This document shows positions 17,131-25,448 of a stretch of 64,000 nt of DNA, piece by piece. The notes below the pieces were generated by a model, which had not been told where the DNA came from, searched no databases, and was given only the letters and a program-made list of their open reading frames with translations. Within the stretch, counting starts at the first letter, position 1; every line of letters begins with the position of its first letter. A program made the translations under genes and the position numbers. This DNA comes from Poseidonibacter lekithochrous (GTDB lineage: Bacteria > Campylobacterota > Campylobacteria > Campylobacterales > Arcobacteraceae). Location of the stretch: contig NZ_JAHKQT010000001.1 in NCBI RefSeq assembly GCF_018861145.1, forward strand, positions 70,120-134,119, written 5' to 3'.

Positions 17131-17490
17131 TTAAATTACAGGTTTATCTATTCCAAACTTCTTATACCAATCATATGATAATACTATATGATGATTAGCT
17201 TCATTGTCCAGACTTTTAAGATATTCGTCATTAGGGTATGTTTTTGATAGTTTTAACCAGATATTAACAGCAAATAATAGATGAGCTTTTATATCTTTTG
17301 GAACTGGAATATATGGTCTAAAATCTGTAATACCTTCTTTTTCTAATTCAGCTAACTTTTCATCTGAAATATAATCTATTGGTGTATTTGTTCTTGGATT
17401 TCTAACTATTTTAGCTTCCATATCTTTTTGATATTGAGCATAATCAAATACTTGAACTGGTTCGTAATCTTTATTTATAACTTCATTCAT
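17131..17490 (-). CDS. Hypothetical protein
   Basis: 119 aa, no family recognised. Soluble, no signal peptide. Proline-containing N-terminal half (RNPRTNTPIDYI, DFRPYIPVPKDIKAHLLFAVNIWLKLSKTYP) followed by a helical C-terminus (NEANHHIVLSYDWYKKFG). Probable operon with the coiled-coil gene 10 bp downstream. ATG 17490 is preceded by AGAAG. The 61-bp gap to the divergent DUF4177-type gene contains both promoters. Confidence 0.6.
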   Translation of the reverse strand: MNEVINKDYEPVQVFDYAQYQKDMEAKIVRNPRTNTPIDYISDEKLAELEKEGITDFRPYIPVPKDIKAHLLFAVNIWLKLSKTYPNDEYLKSLDNEANHHIVLSYDWYKKFGIDKPVI

Positions 17491-17551
17491 TTTAAAACTT
17501 CTCTTATGTAATTTTTGCGTATTATAACAATATAATATTTAAAGGAAGAAA

Positions 17552-17764
17552 ATGGCTTATAAAGAATATAAAGTTATCCATATAATGGAAGGTGGTTTAG
17601 GCACTATTATTTTAGGAGCTTCGGGAATTCCAATAAAAGAGATGGAAATAAGATTGAATAGAGAAGCTCAATCAGGATGGCAAGTAGTTTTTCAAATTGT
17701 TGAACAAAAAAGATTTTTATTATTTTGGACAAGAGAAGCTGTTGTCGTAACATTAGGAAGATAA
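17552..17764 (+). CDS. DUF4177-like small protein
   Basis: 70 aa with AAGGAAG before the ATG. It has the small beta-strand/helix pattern of DUF4177 proteins: YKEYKVIHI at the start, then MEIRLNREAQSGWQVVFQIV and a final strand. The LN..A.xGW(E/Q)VV core is the family hallmark. Function of the family is unknown. It is followed after 2 bp by a TM2-type membrane protein, with which it is probably co-expressed. Confidence 0.65.
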   Translation: MAYKEYKVIHIMEGGLGTIILGASGIPIKEMEIRLNREAQSGWQVVFQIVEQKRFLLFWTREAVVVTLGR

Positions 17765-17766
17765 AT

Positions 17767-18147
17767 ATGAATAAAGATGATATAGAACAGCAAGAAGAGT
17801 TTTTAAGAGAAGAAATAAATAAATTAGATGATGAAAAGAAAAAACTTTTTTTTACAAAAGTAGAAAAAGAGATAAAAGACCCAGATACTTATGCCTCATT
17901 AAATTTCTTATTTTTAACTGGAGTACATCATTTTTATTTAGAGAAATGGTTAAAAGGAAGTATTAATCTACTTTTATTTATTTTTGGGCTAGTTTTATTA
18001 TTTGGAAGTACATTTTCATATGGATTTGGATTAGGGATCATCTTAACTATTGTTATTATAGAGTTAAATGAACTATTTAAATCTCAAATTATTGTACAAG
18101 ATTATAATAATAAGGTTTTAGAAAAAAACCTTAAATTACTTAAGTAA
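17767..18147 (+). CDS. TM2-domain-like membrane protein
   Basis: 126 aa from ATG 17767, two bases after the previous stop; a longer in-frame reading into that gene is rejected. The N-terminal half is a charged helix (about 1-40). The C-terminal half has ASLNFLFLTGVHHFYLEKWLKG, which matches the G.H.FYLG core of TM2 domains, then two hydrophobic helices (SINLLLFIFGLVLLFG and LGIILTIVIIEL). The role of such proteins is not established. Confidence 0.65.
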   Translation: MNKDDIEQQEEFLREEINKLDDEKKKLFFTKVEKEIKDPDTYASLNFLFLTGVHHFYLEKWLKGSINLLLFIFGLVLLFGSTFSYGFGLGIILTIVIIELNELFKSQIIVQDYNNKVLEKNLKLLK

Positions 18148-18157
18148 AAATTAGTAG

Positions 18158-18289
18158 TTATTTACTTGGCTGTTGTGTTGATTTAATAGTCTCATTTGTA
18201 GTTTTAATAGTCTGATATCTATCTAATAAAATTGATCCCATGTAGCCAAGACCGGCAACTACAAGTATAATAATTAATATATTTTTCAT
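18158..18289 (-). CDS. 43-aa single-pass membrane peptide
   Basis: ATG at 18289 sits behind a strong GAGGAAAAG, and the 43 codons encode MKNILIIILVVAGLGYMGSILL followed by a polar tail ending QQPSK. The single helix with a short polar tail looks like a small membrane subunit or regulator. It is 36 bp downstream of the selenate-type permease stop on the same strand, so it may be the last gene of that operon. The ribosome site and clean composition support expression; no homology is claimed. Confidence 0.6.
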   Translation of the reverse strand: MKNILIIILVVAGLGYMGSILLDRYQTIKTTNETIKSTQQPSK

Positions 18290-18325
18290 GCTTTTCCTCA
18301 AATTTTTAATTTATTATAGAATAAT

Positions 18326-19807
18326 TTATTTTAAAGAACATCCACATGAAGAAAAACTATTATCAGCTCTTAAATATGCTCTAGCTTTTTTAGAGATTAA
18401 ATCAACAATAATATTTAAAAAAGCAGTCACAAGTAGTAGTAAAAACATTTTATCAAGTCTAAAATCAGCAATTGCAGAATCTATAAAGAATCCTAAAGTA
18501 GCAATTCCTAATATTCCTAAGATTGCACTTTCTCGCATAATAATTTCCCATCTATAAAATAAAAATGCTAAGAACTGATTGTAAACTCTTGGTAGTATTT
18601 CATAAAAATATTTTTCAGTTCTCTTTTTTGTAACATCAGGACGAAGTTCTAGTAAATTTGCTTCATGTCCTATTAGATGTCCAATAATTGAACCATTATG
18701 AAGCATTAAAGCTAAGGCTGCTGGAAGCATTGAGGGTCCAAATAATTGTAGGAATATATAAGCTAAAATATATTCAGGAGTTGATCTTAAGATTACTAAA
18801 AATACATGAGATGTCACTCTTGTAGGTTTTGAGAAAAACTTTTTTGAAACTAAAGGAAATAAAATCAAAGCTAAAAGTGCAGTCAAAAAAAGTGATAGTT
18901 GAGTTAAAATAATAGTATTAAAAACTCCTGGAAGTATCTCATTTGAAAAGATGTTATCAAACCAAGCTAGCGTTTTATCAAAGCCTAAATCATTTCTTAT
19001 TGGATGTGGAACAATATCACTTGTTACAAACCTTACTAAATTATTCCAGTTAAAACCTGAGAAATCATCTAGATAAAAAAATGAAGCAATAGTTAAAGGA
19101 ATAAAAGTATACTTGTTAAACCACCATTTAATAGTAGCAACTACAATATAAAATAAAATCAATATCATCCAAACTTCATTATAATAACCTTGCATAAAAG
19201 AACTAGAAAGGTAATATCCTAAAGTAGTAATTCCAACAAATCCTAAAATTGCAGTTGAACGAAGCGCGCACTCAAATCTATATAAAGTATATGAAACTAA
19301 GTGAGGAAAAGCATCTGGAATTTTAGTGAATATAAAATATGATATCTTACTTTTACCACGTAAAACTTCAGGAAAAGTGTCATGTTCTTCTAGTATTTCA
19401 GCATAAACTTTTGCAAGTATTGCACTATAAGGAATTATGATTGCAAGAATTGCTGTTAGTGTATTTAGTCCAAATATTTGTAAAAATATTAATGCCCAAA
19501 AAAGCTCATGAATTGCACGTGTAAAAGATAAGGATATTCGTACTAGCATATTAGAGAAAAATAATGATAAGAAAAAACCAATAATACAAGAGAGGAAAAT
19601 AGATAAAATTGCAATTGAAATAGTATTTAAAAAAGCTTCAAATAAAACAGAATAATCACTAAAAGAAAGCTTTATAATTGAGAAAAAGAAATCTTCAACT
19701 AATAAAGAAGTATCAACTGTAGAAATAGATAAATCAGCAATAAAAAAACTGATTACTCCTACAATAAAAATTACAAAGCTTACTCTTAAATTTTTAGTCA
19801 CAAACAT
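18326..19807 (-). CDS. Fused ABC transporter permease of a putative selenate/selenite importer
   Basis: 493 aa from ATG 19807; ATG 19831 is an equally possible start. Two PhnE-like permease halves are fused in one chain, with about a dozen hydrophobic segments. Each half has the EAA-loop type region (first near EEHDTFPEVLRGKS, second near ELRPDVTKKRTEKYF) followed by an F..R(F/W)E...R(S/E)..ILG segment (YRFECALRSTAILGFVG and YRWEIIMRESAILGILG). The gene overlaps the ATPase stop by 14 bp. It would form a homo- or pseudo-dimeric channel with the upstream ATPase and binding protein. Confidence 0.82.
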   Translation of the reverse strand: MFVTKNLRVSFVIFIVGVISFFIADLSISTVDTSLLVEDFFFSIIKLSFSDYSVLFEAFLNTISIAILSIFLSCIIGFFLSLFFSNMLVRISLSFTRAIHELFWALIFLQIFGLNTLTAILAIIIPYSAILAKVYAEILEEHDTFPEVLRGKSKISYFIFTKIPDAFPHLVSYTLYRFECALRSTAILGFVGITTLGYYLSSSFMQGYYNEVWMILILFYIVVATIKWWFNKYTFIPLTIASFFYLDDFSGFNWNNLVRFVTSDIVPHPIRNDLGFDKTLAWFDNIFSNEILPGVFNTIILTQLSLFLTALLALILFPLVSKKFFSKPTRVTSHVFLVILRSTPEYILAYIFLQLFGPSMLPAALALMLHNGSIIGHLIGHEANLLELRPDVTKKRTEKYFYEILPRVYNQFLAFLFYRWEIIMRESAILGILGIATLGFFIDSAIADFRLDKMFLLLLVTAFLNIIVDLISKKARAYLRADNSFSSCGCSLK

Positions 19808-20453
19808 AATACAACTTTTGTCTATCATCATCTGTTAAATCACTACATGCTTTATCAACTAAAACTTTTCCATTTTTAAGTCCAATTACTCTATGGAAAT
19901 TTTTAATTGCTAAATCTACATTGTGTAGCGCACAAATTGAAGTTTCAAACTTCTGTGTTAATAGTTTTAAAGTTTTATCACTTAAATACTCATCAAGTGC
20001 AGAAATTGGTTCATCTGCTAATAAAATAGACTTCTCATCAAAAATTGCACGAGAAATTGCACATCTTTGTTTTTGTCCACCTGATAGGTTTGCTATTTTA
20101 GCATGAAGTTTATCTTCTAATTCTACTTCTTCTAATACTTTTAAGATTTTATCTTTATATAGTTTTGAAGGAAGAATTAGATTTCTTAAGTTTTTAAAAA
20201 GTGAGTTTTCATCAAGTTTAGAAATATAAACATTATGAAAAACTGACAAATTATTTACTAGACCTAACTCTTGTGGAATATAAGTTGAGTTTTCTTTTTG
20301 TAAATCAAAAAGATGTTTTAACAAAGTAGATTTTCCACTACCACTTTTACCTAGAAGGGCTACTTTTTCGCCCTTCTTTATAGATAAATCAAAATCAATT
20401 AAAACATCAAAATCTCCATAAGAGATAGTTTCTTCTTGTAAATTAAATGCCAT
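19794..20453 (-). CDS. ABC transporter ATP-binding protein (PhnC-like)
   Basis: 219 aa ABC ATPase. Walker A GKSGSGKST, Q-loop near YIPQELG, signature LSGGQKQR, Walker B ILLADEPIS, and a switch His in ALHNVD. The Asp of the Walker B glutamate pair reads DEP as normal. It lies 7 bp downstream of the binding-protein gene stop and overlaps the permease. It powers import of the ligand bound by the PhnD-like protein. Confidence 0.88.
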   Translation of the reverse strand: MAFNLQEETISYGDFDVLIDFDLSIKKGEKVALLGKSGSGKSTLLKHLFDLQKENSTYIPQELGLVNNLSVFHNVYISKLDENSLFKNLRNLILPSKLYKDKILKVLEEVELEDKLHAKIANLSGGQKQRCAISRAIFDEKSILLADEPISALDEYLSDKTLKLLTQKFETSICALHNVDLAIKNFHRVIGLKNGKVLVDKACSDLTDDDRQKLYYVCD

Positions 20454-20460
20454 ATTTTAA

Positions 20461-21306
20461 TTAGTCAATAAGACCAATTTCCTTAGCAGTTTCTAAAATT
20501 GGTTCAAAGTCAGAATTTTTAGCTTTAATAAATGCACTTCTTGGGAATGCATCTAAAATTGCTTTATCTTTTACATTTAATAATGCATTTGTAAGTTTTT
20601 CAGTAAATCCAGCTCCATAAACCTCATCTAAGTTACCATGTGCAGTAAATTGATAATCAGGGTAAGCAGGAGTTGTCCATAAAATTTCTACTTTAGAAGT
20701 ATCAATGTTTCCAGCAGCTAATTCTCTATCCCAAACTTTAAAGTTAACAGCACCAGTTTGGTAAGCTCCACTTTCAACTAAAGAAATAGTTTTAGTATGA
20801 CTTCCTGAGAAACCAACTTTTGTAAAGATATCTGTAGGAGCTTTTTTAAAGTTTTCTCTAATAAAATACTCAGGCATTAATCTACCACTTGTACTACCTT
20901 TAGAACCAAAAGTAAATGTTTTATCAGCAATTTCTTTTGGGAAAGCTTCATTCTTTTCTAAACCAAGTGCAGTATTTGCAATGATGTAAGATCTAAATTG
21001 TGTATCTTCAACACCTTGAGCAATTGCAATTGAACCTGGAACAACAAGTCTTGCTTTAACACCAGATAATCCACCAAACCATGCAAGTTGAACTTGATTG
21101 TTTCTAAATGCTGCAATAGATGCAGAATAAGATTTAACAGGGATAAACTTAACATCAACATCTAATTCTTTAGTTAAGTAAACAGCTAACTTAGAGAATC
21201 TTTCTTTTAATTGTGTTTCATCTTGATCTGGAATTGCAGTAAATGTAAAAGATTTTGCATATACAAAACCAACAATCATGATTAACATTAGTAATATTTT
21301 TTTCAT
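20461..21306 (-). CDS. PhnD-like binding protein, putative selenate/selenite transporter
   Basis: 281 aa with signal peptide (residues 1-17, ending VYA). It belongs to the phosphonate-type PhnD superfamily: AIPDQDETQLKERFSKLAVYL, VKSYSASIAAFRNNQVQLAWFGGLSGVKA, GSKGSTSGRLMPEYF and VGFSGSHTKTISLVESGAYQTGAVNF. Members of this branch are annotated as putative selenate ABC transporter binding proteins because they sit beside selD. That holds here: selD is the divergent neighbour, 251 bp away. Selenium specificity is therefore inferred from family and context, not from binding residues. Confidence 0.83.
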   Translation of the reverse strand: MKKILLMLIMIVGFVYAKSFTFTAIPDQDETQLKERFSKLAVYLTKELDVDVKFIPVKSYSASIAAFRNNQVQLAWFGGLSGVKARLVVPGSIAIAQGVEDTQFRSYIIANTALGLEKNEAFPKEIADKTFTFGSKGSTSGRLMPEYFIRENFKKAPTDIFTKVGFSGSHTKTISLVESGAYQTGAVNFKVWDRELAAGNIDTSKVEILWTTPAYPDYQFTAHGNLDEVYGAGFTEKLTNALLNVKDKAILDAFPRSAFIKAKNSDFEPILETAKEIGLID

Positions 21307-21384
21307 AGGGTAATAACCTCAATAAGTTGAAGCATAAATAAAGATATAAAGTAAGATTGCAAATAATCATTCTCTTTATGTCAA

Positions 21385-21399
21385 ACCTAAACCTTAGGT
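21385..21399. promoter_or_regulatory. Inverted repeat in the selenium transporter/selD divergent promoter
   Basis: The 15-bp element is a 6-3-6 dyad (ACCTAA, ACC, TTAGGT) lying 79 bp before the transporter gene and 159 bp before selD. It is the only sizeable GC-containing dyad in this AT-rich 251-bp gap and could be a shared operator. No regulator gene is adjacent. Confidence 0.35.
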
Positions 21400-21557
21400 C
21401 TAAATGCTATTTAATTCGAAATCATACAATATCAAAAATAAACAAAAGATTAAATGGTAAATTTTTTTTTACTATTTATATACTATTAATATCAATTTAA
21501 AATAAAAAGATGTAAAATCATTTTATACTATTTTATTTAAAATAAAAAAGAGGTTAT

Positions 21558-22595
21558 ATGAATAACGAATATAAATTAACTAAATTCGTTCAAGCAGCAG
21601 GGTGCGCAGCAAAGATGGGTCCGGGGGATCTAAAACAAACTCTTTGTAATTTGTCACCAAGCGATGATAGAATTTTAGTAGGATTTGATACAGCAGAAGA
21701 TGCTAGTGTATTTCAAATAAATGAAGAACAAGCTATTGTGCAAACATTAGATTTTATCACACCAGTTGTAGATGATCCATATATCTATGGACAAATTGCA
21801 GCAGCAAATGCTTTATCAGATGTCTTTGCTATGGGCGCAGAGGTAAAAACTGCTTTAAACATAGTAGGATTTGATAAAAAGAATTTACCATATGAAGCTT
21901 TAGCGGAAATTCTAAAAGGTGGAAATGAAAAAATTAAAGAGTGTGGTGGACTTTTATTAGGTGGTCATACTATTGAATCACCTGAAATGTATTATGGCTT
22001 ATCAGTTACAGGAATGATTCATCCAAATGAAGTTGTAAGAAATAACACATCAAAAGTTGGACATGTTTTAGTTTTAACAAAACCTCTTGGAATGGGTATT
22101 TTAACAACTGCAATCAAAAGAGATTTATTAGCACTTGATAGAATGAAATATTGTGCGAATATTATGGCTGAATTAAACTATATTCCATCAAGAATTATGA
22201 AAAAATATGATGTGAGTTCTTGTACAGATATTACAGGATTTGGATTATTAGGACATAGTTTAGAATCAGTAAATGAAAATACATCATTTGTAATTCACGC
22301 AAATGATGTACCTGTTGTAAAAGACGCGATACAATTAGCACTAGATAAAGTAGTTCCAGGCGGAACAAGAAAAAATATGAAATATCTTGAAGATAAAGTT
22401 TTATATATGGATGGCTTAGATCCTATAGTTAAAACACTATTATGTGATGCTCAAACATCTGGTGGATTATTAATAGCAATGGATCCAAATGATGCTAAAG
22501 AATACATAAAAGAAATCCAAGATTTAAGTTTTGGATATGCTTCAATTATTGGAGAAGTTATTCCAAAAGGTGTAAAAGATATAATAGTACACTAA
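21558..22595 (+). CDS. selD: Selenide, water dikinase SelD
   Basis: 345 aa. Makes selenophosphate, the donor for Sec-tRNA, from selenide and ATP. The N-terminal active-site loop is AAGCAAKMGPGDL: Cys16 and Lys19 align with E. coli Cys17 and Lys20, while the second cysteine of E. coli (Cys19) is alanine here. Other landmarks: ISDVFAMG-type NALSDVFAMGAEV, GGHTIESPE, LTKPLGMGILTTA, DITGFGLLGH and CDAQTSGGLL. The enzyme is a Cys form, not a selenoprotein. GAGG precedes the ATG. A strong terminator follows. Confidence 0.95.
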   Translation: MNNEYKLTKFVQAAGCAAKMGPGDLKQTLCNLSPSDDRILVGFDTAEDASVFQINEEQAIVQTLDFITPVVDDPYIYGQIAAANALSDVFAMGAEVKTALNIVGFDKKNLPYEALAEILKGGNEKIKECGGLLLGGHTIESPEMYYGLSVTGMIHPNEVVRNNTSKVGHVLVLTKPLGMGILTTAIKRDLLALDRMKYCANIMAELNYIPSRIMKKYDVSSCTDITGFGLLGHSLESVNENTSFVIHANDVPVVKDAIQLALDKVVPGGTRKNMKYLEDKVLYMDGLDPIVKTLLCDAQTSGGLLIAMDPNDAKEYIKEIQDLSFGYASIIGEVIPKGVKDIIVH

Positions 22596-22597
22596 TT

Positions 22598-22627
22598 AAA
22601 ACTAGTCATAAAATGACTAGTTTTATC
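22598..22627 (+). terminator. Terminator after selD
   Basis: An 11-bp perfect inverted repeat (AAAACTAGTCA / TGACTAGTTTT, arms 22598-22608 and 22614-22624, 5-nt loop) followed by T-rich sequence. It begins two bases after the selD stop and is probably bidirectional toward the convergent nitroreductase. Confidence 0.85.
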
Positions 22628-22659
22628 TTTCTTAAATTGATAAAATCATTTAAAACATT

Positions 22660-23322
22660 TTAGTTAAACCATTGTGTTACTGTATCAACACTTTGTCTTA
22701 CTTTTTCTCTTGATGGCTCAACTTTTCTATAACCAAAAGGAACCATAACAGATGCACCAAACTCTTCGGTGTCTATATTTAATTCGTCTCTTAAAAATTC
22801 TTCAGTCTTTAAAGCATCGAAACCTTCTGTTGGACAAGAATCTATTCCCATATAAGCAGCACCTGTCATCATATTAGCTAATGCAATATAGTTTTGCTTA
22901 GTTGCCCAATCAAATAAATATCTCTCATCTTTTAATAAATCAAAATCTACTTTTTGGAATTGCTCATAAAATCCTAAATACATTTTTTGTACATCTTCAG
23001 GCATTTTTTTTACATCATTCATCATATGTTTAATATAATCACTATTATAAATCATACCTTTTTTCTTTCTTGCTAAAATTATTACAAAATGACTTGCTGT
23101 TGGAAGTGTTCCTTGAGCTCCCCAAGAGAATTCTTTTAATTTTTCTCGTAATGCTTCATTTTGAATAACTACAAATTTCCATGGTTCAAAACCAAAAGAA
23201 CTTGGGCTTAATGTTCCTATTTCTAATATAGTATTAAAATCTTTTTCACTGATTTTTTTATCAGCATCAAACTCTTTTGTTGCATGTCTAAACTTCATAG
23301 CATCTAAAAACTTATTTTCCAT
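22660..23322 (-). CDS. Nitroreductase-family NAD(P)H oxidoreductase
   Basis: 220 aa, FMN-dependent NfsB-like fold. The family start KFLDAMKFRHATKEFD, the SPSSFGFEPWKFVVIQN segment, NYIALANMMTGAAYMGIDSCPTEGFD and the C-terminal VMVPFGYRK are all present. It probably reduces nitro or quinone compounds. GGAG precedes ATG 23322. Divergent from an HxlR regulator 163 bp away, the standard arrangement for an electrophile-inducible reductase. Confidence 0.88.
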   Translation of the reverse strand: MENKFLDAMKFRHATKEFDADKKISEKDFNTILEIGTLSPSSFGFEPWKFVVIQNEALREKLKEFSWGAQGTLPTASHFVIILARKKKGMIYNSDYIKHMMNDVKKMPEDVQKMYLGFYEQFQKVDFDLLKDERYLFDWATKQNYIALANMMTGAAYMGIDSCPTEGFDALKTEEFLRDELNIDTEEFGASVMVPFGYRKVEPSREKVRQSVDTVTQWFN

Positions 23323-23365
23323 AATAACTCCATTTTTATTTTAATTTGTATATAAATTTACTTTA

Positions 23366-23444
23366 CAGTAATTTAAGTAAGTATTGGAATATTAACTATT
23401 TTGAACTTAATTTATCCTTGCAGTAATTAAAGTAAGTAAAGGAA
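23366..23444. promoter_or_regulatory. Two 24-bp direct repeats in the nitroreductase/HxlR promoter
   Basis: Copies at 23366-23389 and 23421-23444 begin CAGTAATT and end GGAA, differ at three positions, and start 55 bp apart. They share the AAGTAAGTA core. Placed between two divergent genes, one coding a HxlR regulator, they are good candidate operators. Confidence 0.55.
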
Positions 23445-23485
23445 ATTAATATACTTTATGATATAGTTAGAAACAAAGGATTTAA

Positions 23486-23878
23486 ATGTATAAAATCAAT
23501 GATAAAGAATATCCTTGCTCAGTTGCATTAACAGTAGATATTTTTAATGATAAATGGAAACTATCAATTATATGGAATTTATTAAGTGAAGAAAAAAGAT
23601 TTAAAGATCTACATAAAAGTATTTCAAAAATAACTCAAAAAACTTTAACTGTGAAATTAAAAGAATTAGAAGAAAAAAACATTATACATAGAGAAGTTTT
23701 TGCTCAAGTTCCACCAAAAGTAGTTTACTCATTAACACCAGCAGGAGAAAGACTAAGACCAGTATTTAAAGATATGTATAATTGGGGTATCTCATATGTT
23801 GAAGAACATGGTGAAATTACAGAAGATCATGAATGTTGTGAAATTGAAATATCTAAAAAAATAGGATTAAGAAAGTAA
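23486..23878 (+). CDS. HxlR-family transcriptional regulator
   Basis: 130 aa. The winged helix of the HxlR family is clear: CSVALTVDIFNDKWKLSIIWNLL, RFKDLHKSISKITQKTLTVKLKELEEKNII and VFAQVPPKVVYSLTPAG. Some HxlR proteins sense electrophiles through cysteine; Cys10 in the YPCS segment is the conserved N-terminal one, with a CC pair near the C-terminus. AAGGA precedes the ATG. It probably controls the divergent nitroreductase through the direct repeats. Confidence 0.9.
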   Translation: MYKINDKEYPCSVALTVDIFNDKWKLSIIWNLLSEEKRFKDLHKSISKITQKTLTVKLKELEEKNIIHREVFAQVPPKVVYSLTPAGERLRPVFKDMYNWGISYVEEHGEITEDHECCEIEISKKIGLRK

Positions 23879-23948
23879 CTTGTTAAGGGTTTGTTGAATT
23901 AGTTTTTGATACAATCCATCAAAATAAAAGTTAATAAAACTAAATAAG

Positions 23949-24048
23949 TGGCGAGAAGGTGTAGGAATCGAACCTACCGCGGCGTACACACGTAAACCGC
24001 CGATCAGGGTTGAAACCTGCGGTGCCCACCAGGGTCACATACCCCCCA
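23949..24048 (-). tRNA. selC: tRNA-Sec (anticodon UCA)
   Basis: About 100 nt including an encoded CCA (23949-23951) and discriminator G. Read on the minus strand: a 6-bp D stem with a bulged A around a TGGT loop, anticodon stem CAGG/CCTG with loop TTTCAAC (anticodon TCA), a long variable arm with CGGCG/CGCCG, and a T arm GTAGG-TTCGATT-CCTAC. The long variable arm, UCA anticodon and extra length define tRNA-Sec. The acceptor stem as read is poor: about seven pairs of which three are G-U, plus a U-C mismatch at the end, so the 5' end is uncertain by one base. It is divergent from selA with 53 bp between. Confidence 0.92.
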
Positions 24049-24101
24049 CTTAAGTTTGGAAGTTTACATTATTTAGTTTTAAAAACATCTGAAAGAGAAA
24101 A

Positions 24102-25448
24102 ATGAGTTTATTAAAAAACATTCCCAAGATTGATAAGTTTATCAAACACAAAGAATTTGAGGGGTTTTCAACATCTCTAATCACCCAAATATCAAAAGAT
24201 ATAATCACAAAACTAAGAGCTGATATTCTTAAAGAAAAGATTGATAGCATTAATGAAGTTGAATTAATACAAGCTGTCAAAAATGAGTATAAAAATTTAA
24301 CTTCACCATCACTACAAAGTGTTATAAATGCTACAGGAATTATTGTCCATACCAATTTAGGACGCTCACTAATAAATGAAGAAAGTTTTAACAAAGCAAT
24401 GAAAGTAGCCACTTCTTATAATAACCTTGAGTATGATTTAGAACAAGGTAAAAGAGGTGAAAGGTATTCGCATATTGTAAAAACTCTACAAGCACTAACT
24501 GCTTGTGAAGATGCGATAGTTGTAAATAATAATGCAAGTGCAGTTTTTTTAATCCTTAATACTTTTTGTAAAAACAAAGAAGCAGTTGTAAGTCGTGGTG
24601 AACTTGTAGAAATTGGTGGAAGTTTTAGAGTTCCTGAAGTAATGGCACAAAGTGGTGCGATACTTAAAGAAATAGGAACTACAAACAAAACTCATCCAAG
24701 AGATTATCAAAATGCTGTAAATGAAAATACTGCAATGCTTATGAAAGTACATAAATCAAACTATACAATTGAAGGTTTTACTTCAGAAGTAGGATACGAA
24801 GAGATTGTGCAAATTGCAAAAGAAAAAGATGTGATTGATTACTATGATATGGGAAGTGGCCATATGATTGACTTACCATATAATTTAGACCAAGTGGAAC
24901 CATCTATTTTAAAAATCATGCAATATAATCCAAGTTTATTGAGTTTTTCAGGAGATAAGCTTTTAGGTTCTGTTCAAGCTGGTGTTATTATTGGTAAAAA
25001 AGAGTTAATTGGAAAAATTAAAAAGAATCAACTCTTAAGAATGTTAAGAGTTGATAAAATTACCCTAGCCTTACTTGAAGATAATCTAACTTCATATTTA
25101 GAAAATAAACTTGATGATATCCCTACATTAAAAATGTTACATACTTCAATTATAGAATTAGAAGAACGCGCAAACTTACTAAAAGAATCAATTGAAGATT
25201 TATGTACTTGTGAAGTAATACAAACGCAAACTTTAATAGGTGGTGGGACTACTCCTAATAAAAAAATACCAACTATTGCACTTAGTATTACTTACAAAGA
25301 TTATAAAGCAAATAGAATTGAAAAACTTTTAAGACGTGAAAACTTAATTACAAGAATAGAAAATGAAAAAGTTCTAATTGATTTTAGAAGTATAAAAGAG
25401 AATCAAATATTACAAATTGCAAATATTATAAAAAAGGTGTTTAACTAA
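24102..25448 (+). CDS. selA: L-seryl-tRNA(Sec) selenium transferase SelA
   Basis: 448 aa PLP enzyme that converts Ser-tRNA(Sec) to Sec-tRNA(Sec) with selenophosphate. Landmarks: INATGIIVHTNLGRS, NNNASAVFL, RGELVEIGGSFRVPEVM, GTTNKTHPRDY, YDMGSGHM and the PLP lysine at 286 (SFSGDKLLG). Length is close to E. coli SelA. Overlaps selB by one base (TAATG). The short gap upstream is shared with tRNA-Sec. Confidence 0.96.
   Translation: MSLLKNIPKIDKFIKHKEFEGFSTSLITQISKDIITKLRADILKEKIDSINEVELIQAVKNEYKNLTSPSLQSVINATGIIVHTNLGRSLINEESFNKAMKVATSYNNLEYDLEQGKRGERYSHIVKTLQALTACEDAIVVNNNASAVFLILNTFCKNKEAVVSRGELVEIGGSFRVPEVMAQSGAILKEIGTTNKTHPRDYQNAVNENTAMLMKVHKSNYTIEGFTSEVGYEEIVQIAKEKDVIDYYDMGSGHMIDLPYNLDQVEPSILKIMQYNPSLLSFSGDKLLGSVQAGVIIGKKELIGKIKKNQLLRMLRVDKITLALLEDNLTSYLENKLDDIPTLKMLHTSIIELEERANLLKESIEDLCTCEVIQTQTLIGGGTTPNKKIPTIALSITYKDYKANRIEKLLRRENLITRIENEKVLIDFRSIKENQILQIANIIKKVFN

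Noticed and set aside
24041..24047. Poly-G phase-variable tract
   Set aside because: The run of six is part of the tRNA-Sec acceptor region on the minus strand, not in a coding or promoter contingency context.
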